From positions 121,104 to 185,103 of the forward strand of contig NZ_JACHCQ010000007.1 in NCBI RefSeq assembly GCF_014205835.1: 64,000 bases of DNA, read 5' to 3'. The stretch is from Pedobacter sp. AK013. GTDB lineage: Bacteria > Bacteroidota > Bacteroidia > Sphingobacteriales > Sphingobacteriaceae. The notes under the pieces are model-generated. The model saw nothing but the letters and a program-made list of their open reading frames with translations. It ran no database searches and had not been told where the DNA came from. Of the stretch, positions 45,932 to 56,000 are shown piece after piece (position 1 is the first letter of the stretch; the number at the start of each line of letters is the position of its first letter). The position numbers were made by a program, and so were the translations under genes.

Positions 45932-45967
45932 AAAAAAAAACCCTTCCATTTTGGAAAGGTTTTTTTC
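45932..45967. terminator. Hairpin with T-runs on both sides in the kdp leader region
   Basis: AACCCTTCC and GGAAAGGTT (one mismatch) flank ATTTT, with A-run and T-run outside, so it can terminate in either direction. It lies 120 bases upstream of the first kdp peptide gene. It may be an attenuator for kdp or a barrier between divergent units. The rest of 45815-46321 holds the palindromes listed separately. Confidence 0.6.
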
Positions 45968-46075
45968 ATTTGGGAAAAATTAATCTCTTCGTTGCCCCTA
46001 CTAAACTCTGGTCTTAGCGTATCGCTTAGCCTCATCATGTAATTCCGTGTCCGGATTCTCTGCAGCAAAAAATAA

Positions 46076-46098
46076 AGTCTTAGCGAGGCGCTAAGACT
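46076..46098. repeat. REP-like palindrome AGTCTTAGCG-AGG-CGCTAAGACT
   Basis: A 10-bp perfect inverted repeat with a 3-base loop, the same element as at 36950-36970. A worn copy (GGTCTTAGCGTATCGCTTAGCC) lies 60 bases to the left at 46013-46035. Confidence 0.65.
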
Positions 46099-46187
46099 AG
46101 AAGTGCACCGTTGGGTCATTGGCCTGTGTTTTTATCATGGTTTACGATAAATAGCTTCTCGCCAAGTTATTTCTGAATAAGTAATTC

Positions 46188-46218
46188 AATAATAATCGTT
46201 ATAATGACGATTATTATT
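46188..46218. promoter_or_regulatory. 12-bp perfect inverted repeat upstream of the GH51 gene
   Basis: AATAATAATCGT (46188-46199) and ACGATTATTATT (46207-46218) are exact complements 7 bases apart. It lies about 100 bases before the GH51 ATG and 51 bases before a candidate -7 box. It looks like an operator for a dimeric regulator of either the arabinofuranosidase gene or the divergent kdp operon. Confidence 0.5.
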
Positions 46219-46268
46219 TAAATTAGAAAAAAATTCTAACCAAAATCATCACTTCTTATAAACTAGAA

Positions 46269-46276
46269 TAGTTTTG
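46269..46276 (+). promoter_or_regulatory. Candidate -7 box (TAGTTTTG) of the GH51 gene
   Basis: TAGTTTTG matches TAnnTTTG and lies 46 bases before the ATG at 46322, a normal leader length. A TTG -33 element is not obvious. Confidence 0.45.
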
Positions 46277-46321
46277 CTGCTGATGCTTTAATTGAATTTA
46301 ACAATTAAATTTTAACAGGAA

Positions 46322-48898
46322 ATGGAAAGAAAATTTTGGCTTCTTGCAGTGCTAATCTTATTGGCAGCCAATGTATTGGCCATAAATAAAAAAATAGAGA
46401 ACGAGCCCGATTCGGCCTATTTATTTGCCTACAATGCAAACGGACTTCGATTTGCCTGGAGTTTAGATAAACAGAACTGGACTCCTCTGGGAAACGATTA
46501 TACCTATCTGAAAAGTGATTATGGCCGATGGGGAAGCGAAAAAAAAATGATAACGCCTTTTCTTATTCAGGGTAAAAATGGACTTTGGGTATGCATTTGG
46601 AGCCTGAACGACCGTACGTTGCAGTTTGCCACCTCAAGTTCGACAGATCTAATAAACTGGAGTCCGCAAAACTATCCTTATGTAAATCAGGGTAAAAATG
46701 TTTTACGCCCAATTATTACATATAACAGTAATCTTGATGAATATACTGTAACCTATGCAGATGCATATGGAAAATATTTCCAGACCAAAACCAATGATTT
46801 AAGCCATTACAGCCCTGTAAAAGAAGTGCCTGCTTCAGCTTATCTTAATGGGAGTACATCGGTTAATCTATTCAATAAAGTTACTGGGCAAGTACACCGT
46901 TTACCATGGAAAGTTATTTTGGGCTTAAAAAAAGCATATGAACTAAAAGATTATAAAAGGAAACAGGATAGTGAAACCACTAAAGATGATGCACAGCGTT
47001 TTGCGGGTCTTAAAAATGTGGAGGCAAAAATAACTTTCCAACCCGATAAAGCAAAAGCGATCAGTAATATGCTAACAGGTGTATTTTTCGAAGATTTAAA
47101 TTATGCAGCTGATGGCGGTTTATATGCCGAACTCATTCAGAACCGGGATTTTGAATATCACCCGCGAGATAAAGAGTACAACGACCAAAATTGGAACAGC
47201 AGTTATGCCTGGATATTGAAAGGTGATCGCGCGACCATGAAAATAGATTCGATTTCGCCTATCCATCCCAATAATCCGCACTATGCAGTTTTGGATATCC
47301 CTCTTGCAGGAGCATCCATCCTGAATAGCGGTTTTGATGGAATAACCTTAAAAAAAGGAGAAGCCTATGATTTTTCGTTATCGGCTAAACAATTGGATAT
47401 AAAAAAGATGAATCTCGAAATAAGGCTGGTAAGTGATAAACAGGGAATTTTGGCTAAATCAAACTTAAACATCACTTCGAGCAACTGGAAAACAACAGCC
47501 TTAACTTTGATACCTTCTGCAGATGCTACCGATGCAAAACTCGAAATCGTAATGAGTAACCCAGGCCGTATTGCAATAGATATGGTTTCATTATTTCCAA
47601 AGAACAGCTTTAAAGGCCGAACAAACGGGTTAAGGGCAGATCTGGCTCAAACTATTGCAGATATACACCCCCGTTTTGTACGTTTTCCAGGAGGCTGTCT
47701 TGCTCATGGTGATGGTATAGCCAATATCTACAAATGGAAAAACTCAATCGGTCCCTTAGCTGCACGCAAACCAGACCGAAACCTTTGGGGCTATCATCAA
47801 ACCATGGGGCTCGGTTATTACGAGTACTTCCAATTCTGTGAAGATATTGGTGCTGTACCTGTTCCGGTAGTAGCCGCTGGTGTACCCTGCCAAAATTCGG
47901 GCACAGGTGGTGGTGGCCAACAGGGCGGCATACCAATGAGTGAAATGGGGCAATATATACAGGATATAGTAGACTTGATCGAATATGCCAATGGCGATGT
48001 AAAAACCGAATGGGGAAGGAAACGTGCTGAAGCAGGCCACCCAAAACCATTTAACCTGAAGTATATAGGCATTGGCAACGAAGACCAGATTACCGAAGTA
48101 TTTGCCGAACGGTTTACCATGATCTATAAAGCCCTAAAAAAATCGCACCCTGAAATTACGATTATTGGTACCGCAGGTCCATTTTTCGAAGGAACTGATT
48201 ATGAAGCTGGCTGGCAAATTGCATCAAACCTTAACGTGCCCATTATTGACGAACATTATTACCAATCGCCGGGCTGGTTTATCAATAATCAGAATTTTTA
48301 CGACAGTTACGATCGGTCTAAATCGAAAGTTTATCTGGGCGAATACGCCGCAAGTTTACCGGGCGGTAATAGAACCAACCTAGAAACCTCGCTTGCCGAG
48401 GCATTGTACCTCCTTTCACTTGAGCGTAATGGTGATGTGGTAAGCATGGCATCTTATGCTCCGCTAATCGCTAAAGAAGGGCATACGCAATGGAATCCTG
48501 ATCTGATCTATTTCAATAATACAGAAGTAAAACCTACAATAGGCTATTTTGTACAGCAATTATATGGACAGAATGCCGGAGATGAGTATATTCCATCAAC
48601 GGTGTTGCTTTCTTCGAACCGAGAAAACGTGAAGAAACGGATGGCTTGTTCTATGGTTAAGGATGCTAAAACAGGAGATTTAATAGTTAAACTGGTTAAC
48701 CTACTTCCCGTAACTGTAAACACCTCGTTTGATTTCAATCAGCAACAGCTTGGAAAAAATGCTATTAAAACCATACTCTCTGGCAACCCCGATGATAAAA
48801 AAGCTATTCCTGTGATTACAAAAATCAGTACTGAGGCAACCAAACAACTCGAGTTACCGGCTTACTCTTTTACCGTTTTAAGATTTAAAGCAAAATAG
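46322..48898 (+). CDS. Alpha-L-arabinofuranosidase, GH51, with N-terminal GH43-like partial domain
   Basis: An 858-residue secreted enzyme (signal LLAVLILLAANVLA). Residues about 30-190 look like part of a five-bladed propeller, as in GH43 (LRFAWSLDKQNWTPLGNDYT, FATSSSTDLINWSPQNYPYV). A linker and carbohydrate-binding-type sandwich follow (about 240-430), then the GH51 barrel: FVRFPGGCLAHG, acid/base Glu of GIGNEDQ (about 587) and nucleophile Glu of YLGEYAAS (about 674). The C-terminal beta domain ends YSFTVLRFKAK. GH51 enzymes release arabinose from arabinan or arabinoxylan. The propeller part is too short for an active GH43, so it probably only binds. Confidence 0.93.
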   Translation: MERKFWLLAVLILLAANVLAINKKIENEPDSAYLFAYNANGLRFAWSLDKQNWTPLGNDYTYLKSDYGRWGSEKKMITPFLIQGKNGLWVCIWSLNDRTLQFATSSSTDLINWSPQNYPYVNQGKNVLRPIITYNSNLDEYTVTYADAYGKYFQTKTNDLSHYSPVKEVPASAYLNGSTSVNLFNKVTGQVHRLPWKVILGLKKAYELKDYKRKQDSETTKDDAQRFAGLKNVEAKITFQPDKAKAISNMLTGVFFEDLNYAADGGLYAELIQNRDFEYHPRDKEYNDQNWNSSYAWILKGDRATMKIDSISPIHPNNPHYAVLDIPLAGASILNSGFDGITLKKGEAYDFSLSAKQLDIKKMNLEIRLVSDKQGILAKSNLNITSSNWKTTALTLIPSADATDAKLEIVMSNPGRIAIDMVSLFPKNSFKGRTNGLRADLAQTIADIHPRFVRFPGGCLAHGDGIANIYKWKNSIGPLAARKPDRNLWGYHQTMGLGYYEYFQFCEDIGAVPVPVVAAGVPCQNSGTGGGGQQGGIPMSEMGQYIQDIVDLIEYANGDVKTEWGRKRAEAGHPKPFNLKYIGIGNEDQITEVFAERFTMIYKALKKSHPEITIIGTAGPFFEGTDYEAGWQIASNLNVPIIDEHYYQSPGWFINNQNFYDSYDRSKSKVYLGEYAASLPGGNRTNLETSLAEALYLLSLERNGDVVSMASYAPLIAKEGHTQWNPDLIYFNNTEVKPTIGYFVQQLYGQNAGDEYIPSTVLLSSNRENVKKRMACSMVKDAKTGDLIVKLVNLLPVTVNTSFDFNQQQLGKNAIKTILSGNPDDKKAIPVITKISTEATKQLELPAYSFTVLRFKAK

Positions 48899-48918
48899 TT
48901 TTAAGTAATAAAACATAA

Positions 48919-48952
48919 AAAACCCTGTACAAAGAACTTTGTACAGGGTTTT
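48919..48952. terminator. Strong bidirectional terminator between GH51 and the TlpA operon
   Basis: AAAACCCTGTACAAAG and CTTTGTACAGGGTTTT form a 16-bp perfect inverted repeat around AA. It is flanked by A/T-rich ends and serves both the plus-strand GH51 gene and the convergent operon ending at 48974. Confidence 0.92.
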
Positions 48953-48973
48953 CCCTAAAAAGAGGTATGTATC

Positions 48974-50461
48974 TTATCCTTTCTTTACCATATCAATCAT
49001 CATCGAAATTTCATCTACAGCGGCTTCATTACTACCATCAAAGCCCATCAGGTTAAACCGGATGTTTCCTGCAGGATCGATCACAAACTTAGATGGAATG
49101 CCCGATACTTTGTAATCGGTAACCACCTTATTAATTTTCGTATCAGGATCTTTAGTATCCATCAGTACCTCGAAATTATATTTTTGCGATTTGATATAAT
49201 CGCTGGCATCTTGTAATGGTGTGGCTGTTTTCTCCCAGGTGTGAATAAATAGAAACTTTACATTAGGATCTTCTTTATATTTATTAACGGCCATTTGCAT
49301 GGCTGGGAAAGAGGCTTTGCATGGCCCACACCAGGTAGCCCAAAAATCAAGAATAACCACTTTACCTTTTAAGCTGCTGAGTGTAACTTTTTTACCCTCA
49401 ATATCGGTTAATGTAAAATCTACAGCAGGTTTACTGATGATTTCTTTGTTAAGTTTTTGCTGTAGATTGGCCAGAATCCCTTTTCTTATTTCGGCGGCAT
49501 AAGCATCAAAACCAGCATCACTTCCTTTCACTTTAACATAAAGCGTTTTAAAGGTCGAACTCATTTCATCATTGGCTTTGCCAGATTTTACGGCTTCTTC
49601 TAATTTGGTATAAGCTTCTTGATTTCTGTTTAATGCCATTAATATTTTGGCATATTGAAAATTTGATCTTGGCGAAGCCGTTTTTGGATTTTTAGCTGCT
49701 AAATCGGCATATATCAATGCCTCGTTATATTTTTTCTGTTCGAAAAGAATAGCGGCATACGTCATGGTTAAACCTGGGTAACCCGATGCGGCAAATTTAG
49801 ACGAGTTTTCGTTAGGCAATTTACCATCGTAATAGGCTTTAGCTACTTCCATGGCTTTTTTATAATATACTGCAGCGTTTTTCAAATCACCCGTTTTATA
49901 AAAGTTTTCAGCCACCCCTGCATATCCATTTCCTTTCCAGAAATCTACCTGCAGCTTATTGATATACTCAATGGCTTTAGCTGTATTTTTCTCTTTGGCA
50001 TATTCGCAAGCGATAGCTGATACCACATAATCGTACACAATCAATTCTTCTCCAGAACCCGAAACCGGAAATTTCTTCATCCAGATTTTATAGGCGTTTT
50101 CTTTCTCCAGTGCCGTCTTCGCATCATAAATTTTGCTGGCCTCCTGTGCCCTCGCTCTCGAACCTCTAGGGAACTTTTGTAATTCTACCTGAACAAGTGA
50201 ATCGGAAGCTTTTGCATTCTTTAACTTATAATAGTAATTAATGGCCAGGTCTACATCTTTTTCCTGATTGGCAGCGGCCAACTGTTGTAATTTAGCTGCC
50301 AGTAGAGCTTTGTCTGCAGGCTCTTTCGATGCTACCAATTTGTCAAGATAAATCCTGGTTGTATCTATAGGTTTGATTTGTGCTTTTAAACTACTTATAC
50401 TTCCTAAAATGAGGATAGAAAGCAATCCTAACATTTTGCTACTGATATTTAATGTGTTCAT
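48974..50461 (-). CDS. TlpA-type thioredoxin protein with N-terminal TPR region
   Basis: A 495-residue exported protein (signal LGLLSILILGSISSLKAQ). Residues 40-330 are helical repeats of TPR character (YAEKIYDAKTALEKENAYKI-like, KAIEYINKLQVDFWKGNGYA, NAAVYYKKAMEVAKAYYDGK). The C-terminal 150 residues are a thioredoxin fold with the redox pair in WATWCGPCKASFP (about residue 380) and the cis-Pro loop SGIPSKFVID. It is a periplasmic thiol-disulfide reductase or peroxiredoxin-like protein, last gene of the susCD operon and 4 bases after the preceding TlpA gene. The substrate is unknown. Confidence 0.9.
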   Translation of the reverse strand: MNTLNISSKMLGLLSILILGSISSLKAQIKPIDTTRIYLDKLVASKEPADKALLAAKLQQLAAANQEKDVDLAINYYYKLKNAKASDSLVQVELQKFPRGSRARAQEASKIYDAKTALEKENAYKIWMKKFPVSGSGEELIVYDYVVSAIACEYAKEKNTAKAIEYINKLQVDFWKGNGYAGVAENFYKTGDLKNAAVYYKKAMEVAKAYYDGKLPNENSSKFAASGYPGLTMTYAAILFEQKKYNEALIYADLAAKNPKTASPRSNFQYAKILMALNRNQEAYTKLEEAVKSGKANDEMSSTFKTLYVKVKGSDAGFDAYAAEIRKGILANLQQKLNKEIISKPAVDFTLTDIEGKKVTLSSLKGKVVILDFWATWCGPCKASFPAMQMAVNKYKEDPNVKFLFIHTWEKTATPLQDASDYIKSQKYNFEVLMDTKDPDTKINKVVTDYKVSGIPSKFVIDPAGNIRFNLMGFDGSNEAAVDEISMMIDMVKKG

Positions 50462-50465
50462 GTAA

Positions 50466-51587
50466 TTAATCTTTAAATAGGTTAGACAAGGTATTGTTCA
50501 ATTCTTCTCCGCGTAAATCCTTTGCTACAACTTTACCAGCTTTATCCAATAAAAAACTAGCTGGAACAGATTTTATACCATATAACGCAGCCGCAGTATT
50601 CGCCCAACCTTTCAGGTCAGAAACATGCTTCCAGGTTAAATCGTCATCATTAATGGCTTTTAACCAGGCTTCTTTTTTACTATCTAACGATACGCCTAAA
50701 ATCTCGAAACCTTTATCATGGTATTTTTTATAGGCTGCCGCCACATTCGGGTTTTCTTTACGGCACGGACCGCACCAGCTTGCCCAAAAATCTACCAAAA
50801 CATATTTTCCACGGAGTGCAGAAAGTTTAACTGGCTTCCCATCTATATCATTCATTACAAAGTCTGGAGCCAATTTTCCGGGCGCAGTTTTATTGGTTAA
50901 TGCTAAACTTTCTTTAATGGCCCTACCGTAAAACGAGGCTTTAACTGCAGGGCTAAATAACGCATACATAATTGCTGCTTGCTCAGGATTAGGATAATTA
51001 ATAAAGCGATCTTCTACTATTGCTGCAACCGCTACTGAAGAAGCATGTGCTGCTACATAAGCTTTTATGGCATTTTGATTAAGCACATCAAGCGCTTTAA
51101 ATTCATCATCGAAAGGTTTGCGCTGTGCAGGGCTTAAGGTTACTTTACCTTTTTGGTTTGTACTATCCAATCGGCGATAAATCTGACCCGCTTTTGCTGT
51201 TATGGCTTTCCACGGGCCGTTATAAAAACCAAAATAAGTATCGGTTTCTGGCGATCCGATTACCTTGGCATTAAATAGAGAGTCCTTGTGGCCCGTTATA
51301 GAGATATCTTTATTTTCTAAAAAGAAGTTCTTCTGCTGTTTATCCCCTTTAATTTTTAAGGTATACATTTTAACTTCAGGCACTGTCCCGCTAAAATTGA
51401 AGCTACCATTTGTAATTACAGCAGAATCTTTTATTTCTTTATTGCCAATATTGTGCGAAAGATAAATTAATCCCTTATCTACCCCTCTTATCTTGCCCGT
51501 TAATTTATATCCTTTTTGTAGGCTAAAAGCAGTCGCTACCGAAAGAACCAATGTTGCAGATGTTATTAATTTTATTGTTTTTCTCAT
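50466..51587 (-). CDS. TlpA-family disulfide reductase with DUF4369-like N-terminus
   Basis: A 373-residue protein. I start it at the ATG at 51587 (MRKTIKLITSATLVLSVATA), which gives a proper signal peptide; an upstream ATG at 51611 adds eight polar residues. An N-terminal beta domain (YKLTGKIRGVDKGLIYLSHN, residues about 25-110) is of the DUF4369 type. The C-terminal thioredoxin domain has WASWCGPCRKENP (about 265) and the cis-Pro loop SVPASFLLD. It lies 40 bases after susD. This DUF4369-thioredoxin combination is frequent beside SusC/SusD pairs in Bacteroidota. Its role in that setting is not established. Confidence 0.92.
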   Translation of the reverse strand: MRKTIKLITSATLVLSVATAFSLQKGYKLTGKIRGVDKGLIYLSHNIGNKEIKDSAVITNGSFNFSGTVPEVKMYTLKIKGDKQQKNFFLENKDISITGHKDSLFNAKVIGSPETDTYFGFYNGPWKAITAKAGQIYRRLDSTNQKGKVTLSPAQRKPFDDEFKALDVLNQNAIKAYVAAHASSVAVAAIVEDRFINYPNPEQAAIMYALFSPAVKASFYGRAIKESLALTNKTAPGKLAPDFVMNDIDGKPVKLSALRGKYVLVDFWASWCGPCRKENPNVAAAYKKYHDKGFEILGVSLDSKKEAWLKAINDDDLTWKHVSDLKGWANTAAALYGIKSVPASFLLDKAGKVVAKDLRGEELNNTLSNLFKD

Positions 51588-51627
51588 GATTGATGTTGTT
51601 ATGGGAGCCAATTAAGGCTCCCAATAA

Positions 51628-53007
51628 TTAATTTTGGTAGCCTGGGTTTTGTGTTAAAGAAGGATTAACAAGAATCTGTGCCTGCGGAATCGGGAATAAA
51701 ACCGAGGTCGATTTCCAGGTTGGTTTTAAAGCGCTAAGTACGGCATTAGCCCTGTTGGTTCTTTTTAAATCCAACCAGCGGTGGCCCCACTCGCCAAAAA
51801 ACTCCACTTTTCGTTCCTGCTCAATAGCAGCTAACATTTGGCCTTGATCTAAAGTAGCACTAACGCCACCTAAACCAGCCCTGGTTCTTACCATATCGAT
51901 ATCTGTTTTTGCTCCAGAAAGGTTGTTTTGTTGCGCACGGGCCTCAGCACGGATCAGGTATTGTTCTGCAAACCTCAGTGCAACGTTATACTCATTTCCG
52001 TTGCCAGTTCCTACTTTATACTTAGTAATCCCATAATAGTTTTTACCCCCAATGGCTTTGGTAACGGTCCAATTGCTACGGCGCAAATCAGTTGTGCTTT
52101 CAAAGCTTTGATATGTCACATCAGCTAGGGTATAAGTTGGAATTACATTGACCAATGTTACATAAGCTGCACCTGGTACCGAAACTCCCGAAATATTACC
52201 AATCTGCCAGATAATTTCATTACTGGTATTAACAAAAGCAGCCTCTGGTGCTGGCAGCGTATAAACTGCCGAACCTATAACCTGTGTAGCCTGTGCTTCT
52301 GCATTGGCATAGTCTTTTTGGTAAAGGTAAACACGTGCTAAAAGTGCTGTTGCTGCATATTTGTTTACCCTACCTCTAAATGTGCCCACATAAGCCGTAG
52401 GCAATAAGCTTTGTGCATCTGTTAAATCTTTTACAATCTGGGCATACACATTAGCTGTTGACGTACGGGGCAAAACTGTATTTTCAAAAGCGGAGTAATC
52501 ATCTTTTAATGGTAATGGTACATCTCCATAAAGATTTACGAGATGAAAGTAAGCGAAAGCCCGCATAAATTTAGCCTCACCCAAAAGCTGGTTCTTTACA
52601 GAAGGTGTTAAGCTGGTGGAAGCACTAAGACCACTAATGGCATTATTGGCATTTTTTACCAATTGATAAGTTATTCCCCATATGTTATTTGCGGTGCCAT
52701 TAGTATTGGTTATGGCATTATTTGCAAATTCCTGTGTCAATACATTACTAGCATTGTATTGCAGCTCATCGCTGGAAACTCCAGAATAAAAAGTAAGGTT
52801 TGTAATTAAACCATTTGTAGCCGCAGAGGAAAATGAATAAAGCCCCATTACCACGCTTTGCGCAGCAGCATCTGTTTTAAAAGAATCTTCGAACAAAACC
52901 TGAGTTGGCGGCGCGCCAAGTTCTACAAATTTTTTGCAGGAAGAAACAGTGAAGACTGTTGCAAGAATCAATGTTTTATAAAAGAAATTTTTATATGTTT
53001 TTTTCAT
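51628..53007 (-). CDS. SusD/RagB-family outer-membrane lipoprotein
   Basis: A 459-residue lipoprotein. The ATG at 53007 leads directly into the signal sequence and lipobox (FTVSSCKKFVE). A further upstream ATG overlaps the susC gene and is unlikely. It has the SusD features KNQLLGEAKFMRAFAYFHLV, NLYGDVPLPL (about residue 140), RYVNKYAATALLARVYLYQK-like TPR helices and the ending GHRWLDLKRT...FPIPQAQ...QNPGY. It partners the SusC at 53018-56401. The two thioredoxin genes downstream suggest a peptide, metal or thiol substrate as well as a glycan; none can be named. Confidence 0.94.
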   Translation of the reverse strand: MKKTYKNFFYKTLILATVFTVSSCKKFVELGAPPTQVLFEDSFKTDAAAQSVVMGLYSFSSAATNGLITNLTFYSGVSSDELQYNASNVLTQEFANNAITNTNGTANNIWGITYQLVKNANNAISGLSASTSLTPSVKNQLLGEAKFMRAFAYFHLVNLYGDVPLPLKDDYSAFENTVLPRTSTANVYAQIVKDLTDAQSLLPTAYVGTFRGRVNKYAATALLARVYLYQKDYANAEAQATQVIGSAVYTLPAPEAAFVNTSNEIIWQIGNISGVSVPGAAYVTLVNVIPTYTLADVTYQSFESTTDLRRSNWTVTKAIGGKNYYGITKYKVGTGNGNEYNVALRFAEQYLIRAEARAQQNNLSGAKTDIDMVRTRAGLGGVSATLDQGQMLAAIEQERKVEFFGEWGHRWLDLKRTNRANAVLSALKPTWKSTSVLFPIPQAQILVNPSLTQNPGYQN

Positions 53008-53017
53008 GATTTTATCT

Positions 53018-56000
53018 TTAAAATGAACAGTTAACACCAAATACAATTGTTCTCAGCGGAGGTAATACCTGACTAAGTGTACCCGTGCCTAATCCCGGAG
53101 GGCCTCCTGGCACTGTTGTTTCGGTATCTAAGATGTACTTATTCTTTGCCCATGTGTATAAATTCTGACCTTGAATAAAGATGTTACAGCTAGACATTTT
53201 AATCTGCTTTAACCATTCGCTAGGCAAAGCGTAGGATAGGTTTACAGATCTCAGTTTTAAATATGAAGCATCTCCATATACGGCATCAGATGAGGTGAAA
53301 TTGTTATAGGAAGCAGCAATTACTGATCCTGCTGTTGCCGACGCCCCCGGTAGGCTAGCGTTTGTATTTGTCGGTGTCCATCTTCCCAACCAATAATCGT
53401 TCTGGTTACCTAGCGCACCAGGCCTGTTATTTACAATCTGCGTTACGCCAAAGCGGTGGTTAAACTGAAAAAATATACCAAGTTCAAAACCCTTATAGGT
53501 AAAAGTGTTGTTGAAACCTCCAAAGAATGGCGTTCCTATGTTTGCAACATATCTATCGTTACCAGTAATGCTGCCATCGCCATCTCTGTCCTCATACATG
53601 GCTGCTCCATTAGCAGGATTGACGCCAAGAAAGTGATACAGACGGATAACATTGATGGGTTGACCTACAATATAAGTTGTGGAATAAAATGATTTATCCA
53701 GATTTGGGAATTCTGTAACCTTATTACTGTTAAATGTAATGTTAGCGGAGGTTCTCCAAGAAAAGTCTTTTGTCAGCACATTGCTGGTGTTCAATTCAAG
53801 TTCAAGGCCTTTGTTCTGAATAGTTGCGGGTAAGTTTAATGTATAAGCACTGTATCCGCTCTGAGTGGCCAATGCATTCAAGGTGATTTGATCTGTTGAC
53901 CTGTTTCTATAATAATTAGCGGTAAAAGAAATCCGGTCCTTTAAAAAACCCAGGTCTACAGCAAATTCCATTTTCTTAGTGGTTTCCCATTGAATAGATT
54001 CATTAGAGAGACTACCTACGTTTGTTGCTGCATTGCCAAGATAAGTAGATGATGAAGAATATAAAGGAAGATAAATGTAGTTAGCAATCTGATCGTTACC
54101 CGTAGTACCATAACTTCCCCTCAATTTACCAAAACTTAAGAATGATAAATTATCTTTTACAAAATCTTCATTTGAGAATACCCACCCTGCACCAATGGCA
54201 CCAAAATTACCGAATCGGTTTTTTGGTCCAAACCGTGATGAACCATCCCTTCTAAAAGTGGCATTTAAAAGGTATTTTTCCCGCCAGTTGTAATTTAGTT
54301 TCGCAAAAACGGCATTATATTTATACTTTACTATATTATTGTAGATAACTGTAGTGGTACCAGCAGCACCGAGTGTACCCAATAACGACTCGTTACTGTA
54401 ATTTGAGCCAAAAAGATCAAGCCCATTGGATGTATTTTGTTGAAAACTCGTTCCAACAAGCGCGGTTAATACACCTCCTCCTATATTTTTAACATAGTCT
54501 AGCGTCGGCTCAATAATCCAGTTTTGTGCATTCAGATTCGTGAACTCAGCTGAACTTGAAGGATTGTTTGCAGGATTTTGCGACGACGCCGGATTGGTTG
54601 CTGTTTGATCTAACCTGGTATTGGTATAACCAAAATTTGCTTTGGCAGTTAATCCTTGTAAAATGGTATACTTCAAATTGGCATTGGCAATTAAATTATT
54701 GGTTACCCCAGTATATCGCTTTAATAAAGTGGCCAAAGGATTGGCATAATTTGTTGACCAGAATAATTTACCTGCAGCATCGTAAAGTGGAAGATTTGGT
54801 GGCAAATTATAAACTGATGAAACATCTCCGGTTGGTATATTGGTATTATCATTAGCATAGCTAACAGAAAATGATGCTGTAAATTTCTTGTTTAGCGAAC
54901 TGTGGTCTAAATTTAATCTCGAAGAGAATCTTTTATCATTATTATCGCCTAAAAAAACAGTGCTTTCTCTACGGTATGCTGAATTGAAGAAAAAGCGGGT
55001 CTGCTCATTACCGCCAGACATTGAGGCCTGGATTTCATTAATATGTCCTCTGTTTCCAATAAACATTTTTTGAAAATCGGTTGAGCTATTTCTGTCCCAA
55101 ACCGTTAAATCTGGCGCATTATTGGTGTTCGGCGTTACACCATCATTTTTAAACGCTTCCGTCCGCATGGCCAGGTATTGTTCAAGATCTAACATTGGAA
55201 TAAGACGGTTTACTTCCGTAAAGCCAGTATTTAAGTTTAAACCAATTTTTACTTTTCCAGGTTTTCCTTTTTTGGTGGTAATTAAAACTACCCCATTTGC
55301 TGCTCTAGACCCATAAATTGAAGTGGCATCGGCATCTTTCAAAATATCGATACGTTCAATATCAGATGGATTAATCATACTAAAAGGGCTAATTCCTCCA
55401 CTGGCACCAGAAGTTCCAAAGGCATTTAAATTATCTGTAGCAGGCGAGCCTCCATTGAAATTGGTAAACGGAACACCATCAATCACATACAATGGGATTC
55501 CCCCTGATGAAAGTGAATTTTGCCCCCTGATCTGCACCTGAACGGCTCCACCCGGAACACCATTGTTTTGCGCAATTAACACGCCAGACATTCTGCCTGA
55601 TAGTGCAGCCAAAGGATTACCAACAGGTTGTTTTTCAATTTCCTTTGCTGTTATAGAAGCAACTGATCCGGTACTTGTTTTCCGTGTTGTAGTGCCATAA
55701 CCGATAATCTGTATCTCATTCAGGCTACCTACCGAAGGTTTCATTACAATCTTGTACGAATTTTCTAGACCAATAAGCTGTTCTGTATTCTGGTAACCAA
55801 TACATGTAAAAAGCAATACTTTTGTTCCTTCATCCGGAAGATTAATCCCGAACTGGCCGTTTCTGTCTGTCGCTGTACTTAACCTATTGTTCTGTTTAAA
55901 CAAAATCGAAACACCTGGGATTGGCACCCCGTCTTCATCTACCACAATACCAGAAATCCGGATATCAACAGGCAATGCCTTAACTTCTGGTTTTATCGAA

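Noticed and set aside
45811..46119. 102-codon minus-strand frame upstream of kdp
   Set aside because: It runs through a terminator hairpin and two palindromes, overlaps the 26-residue peptide in another frame, and has no family-like motif.
47652..48120. Three long minus-strand frames inside the GH51 gene
   Set aside because: Shadows of the GH51 coding frame; catalytic motifs are all on the plus strand.
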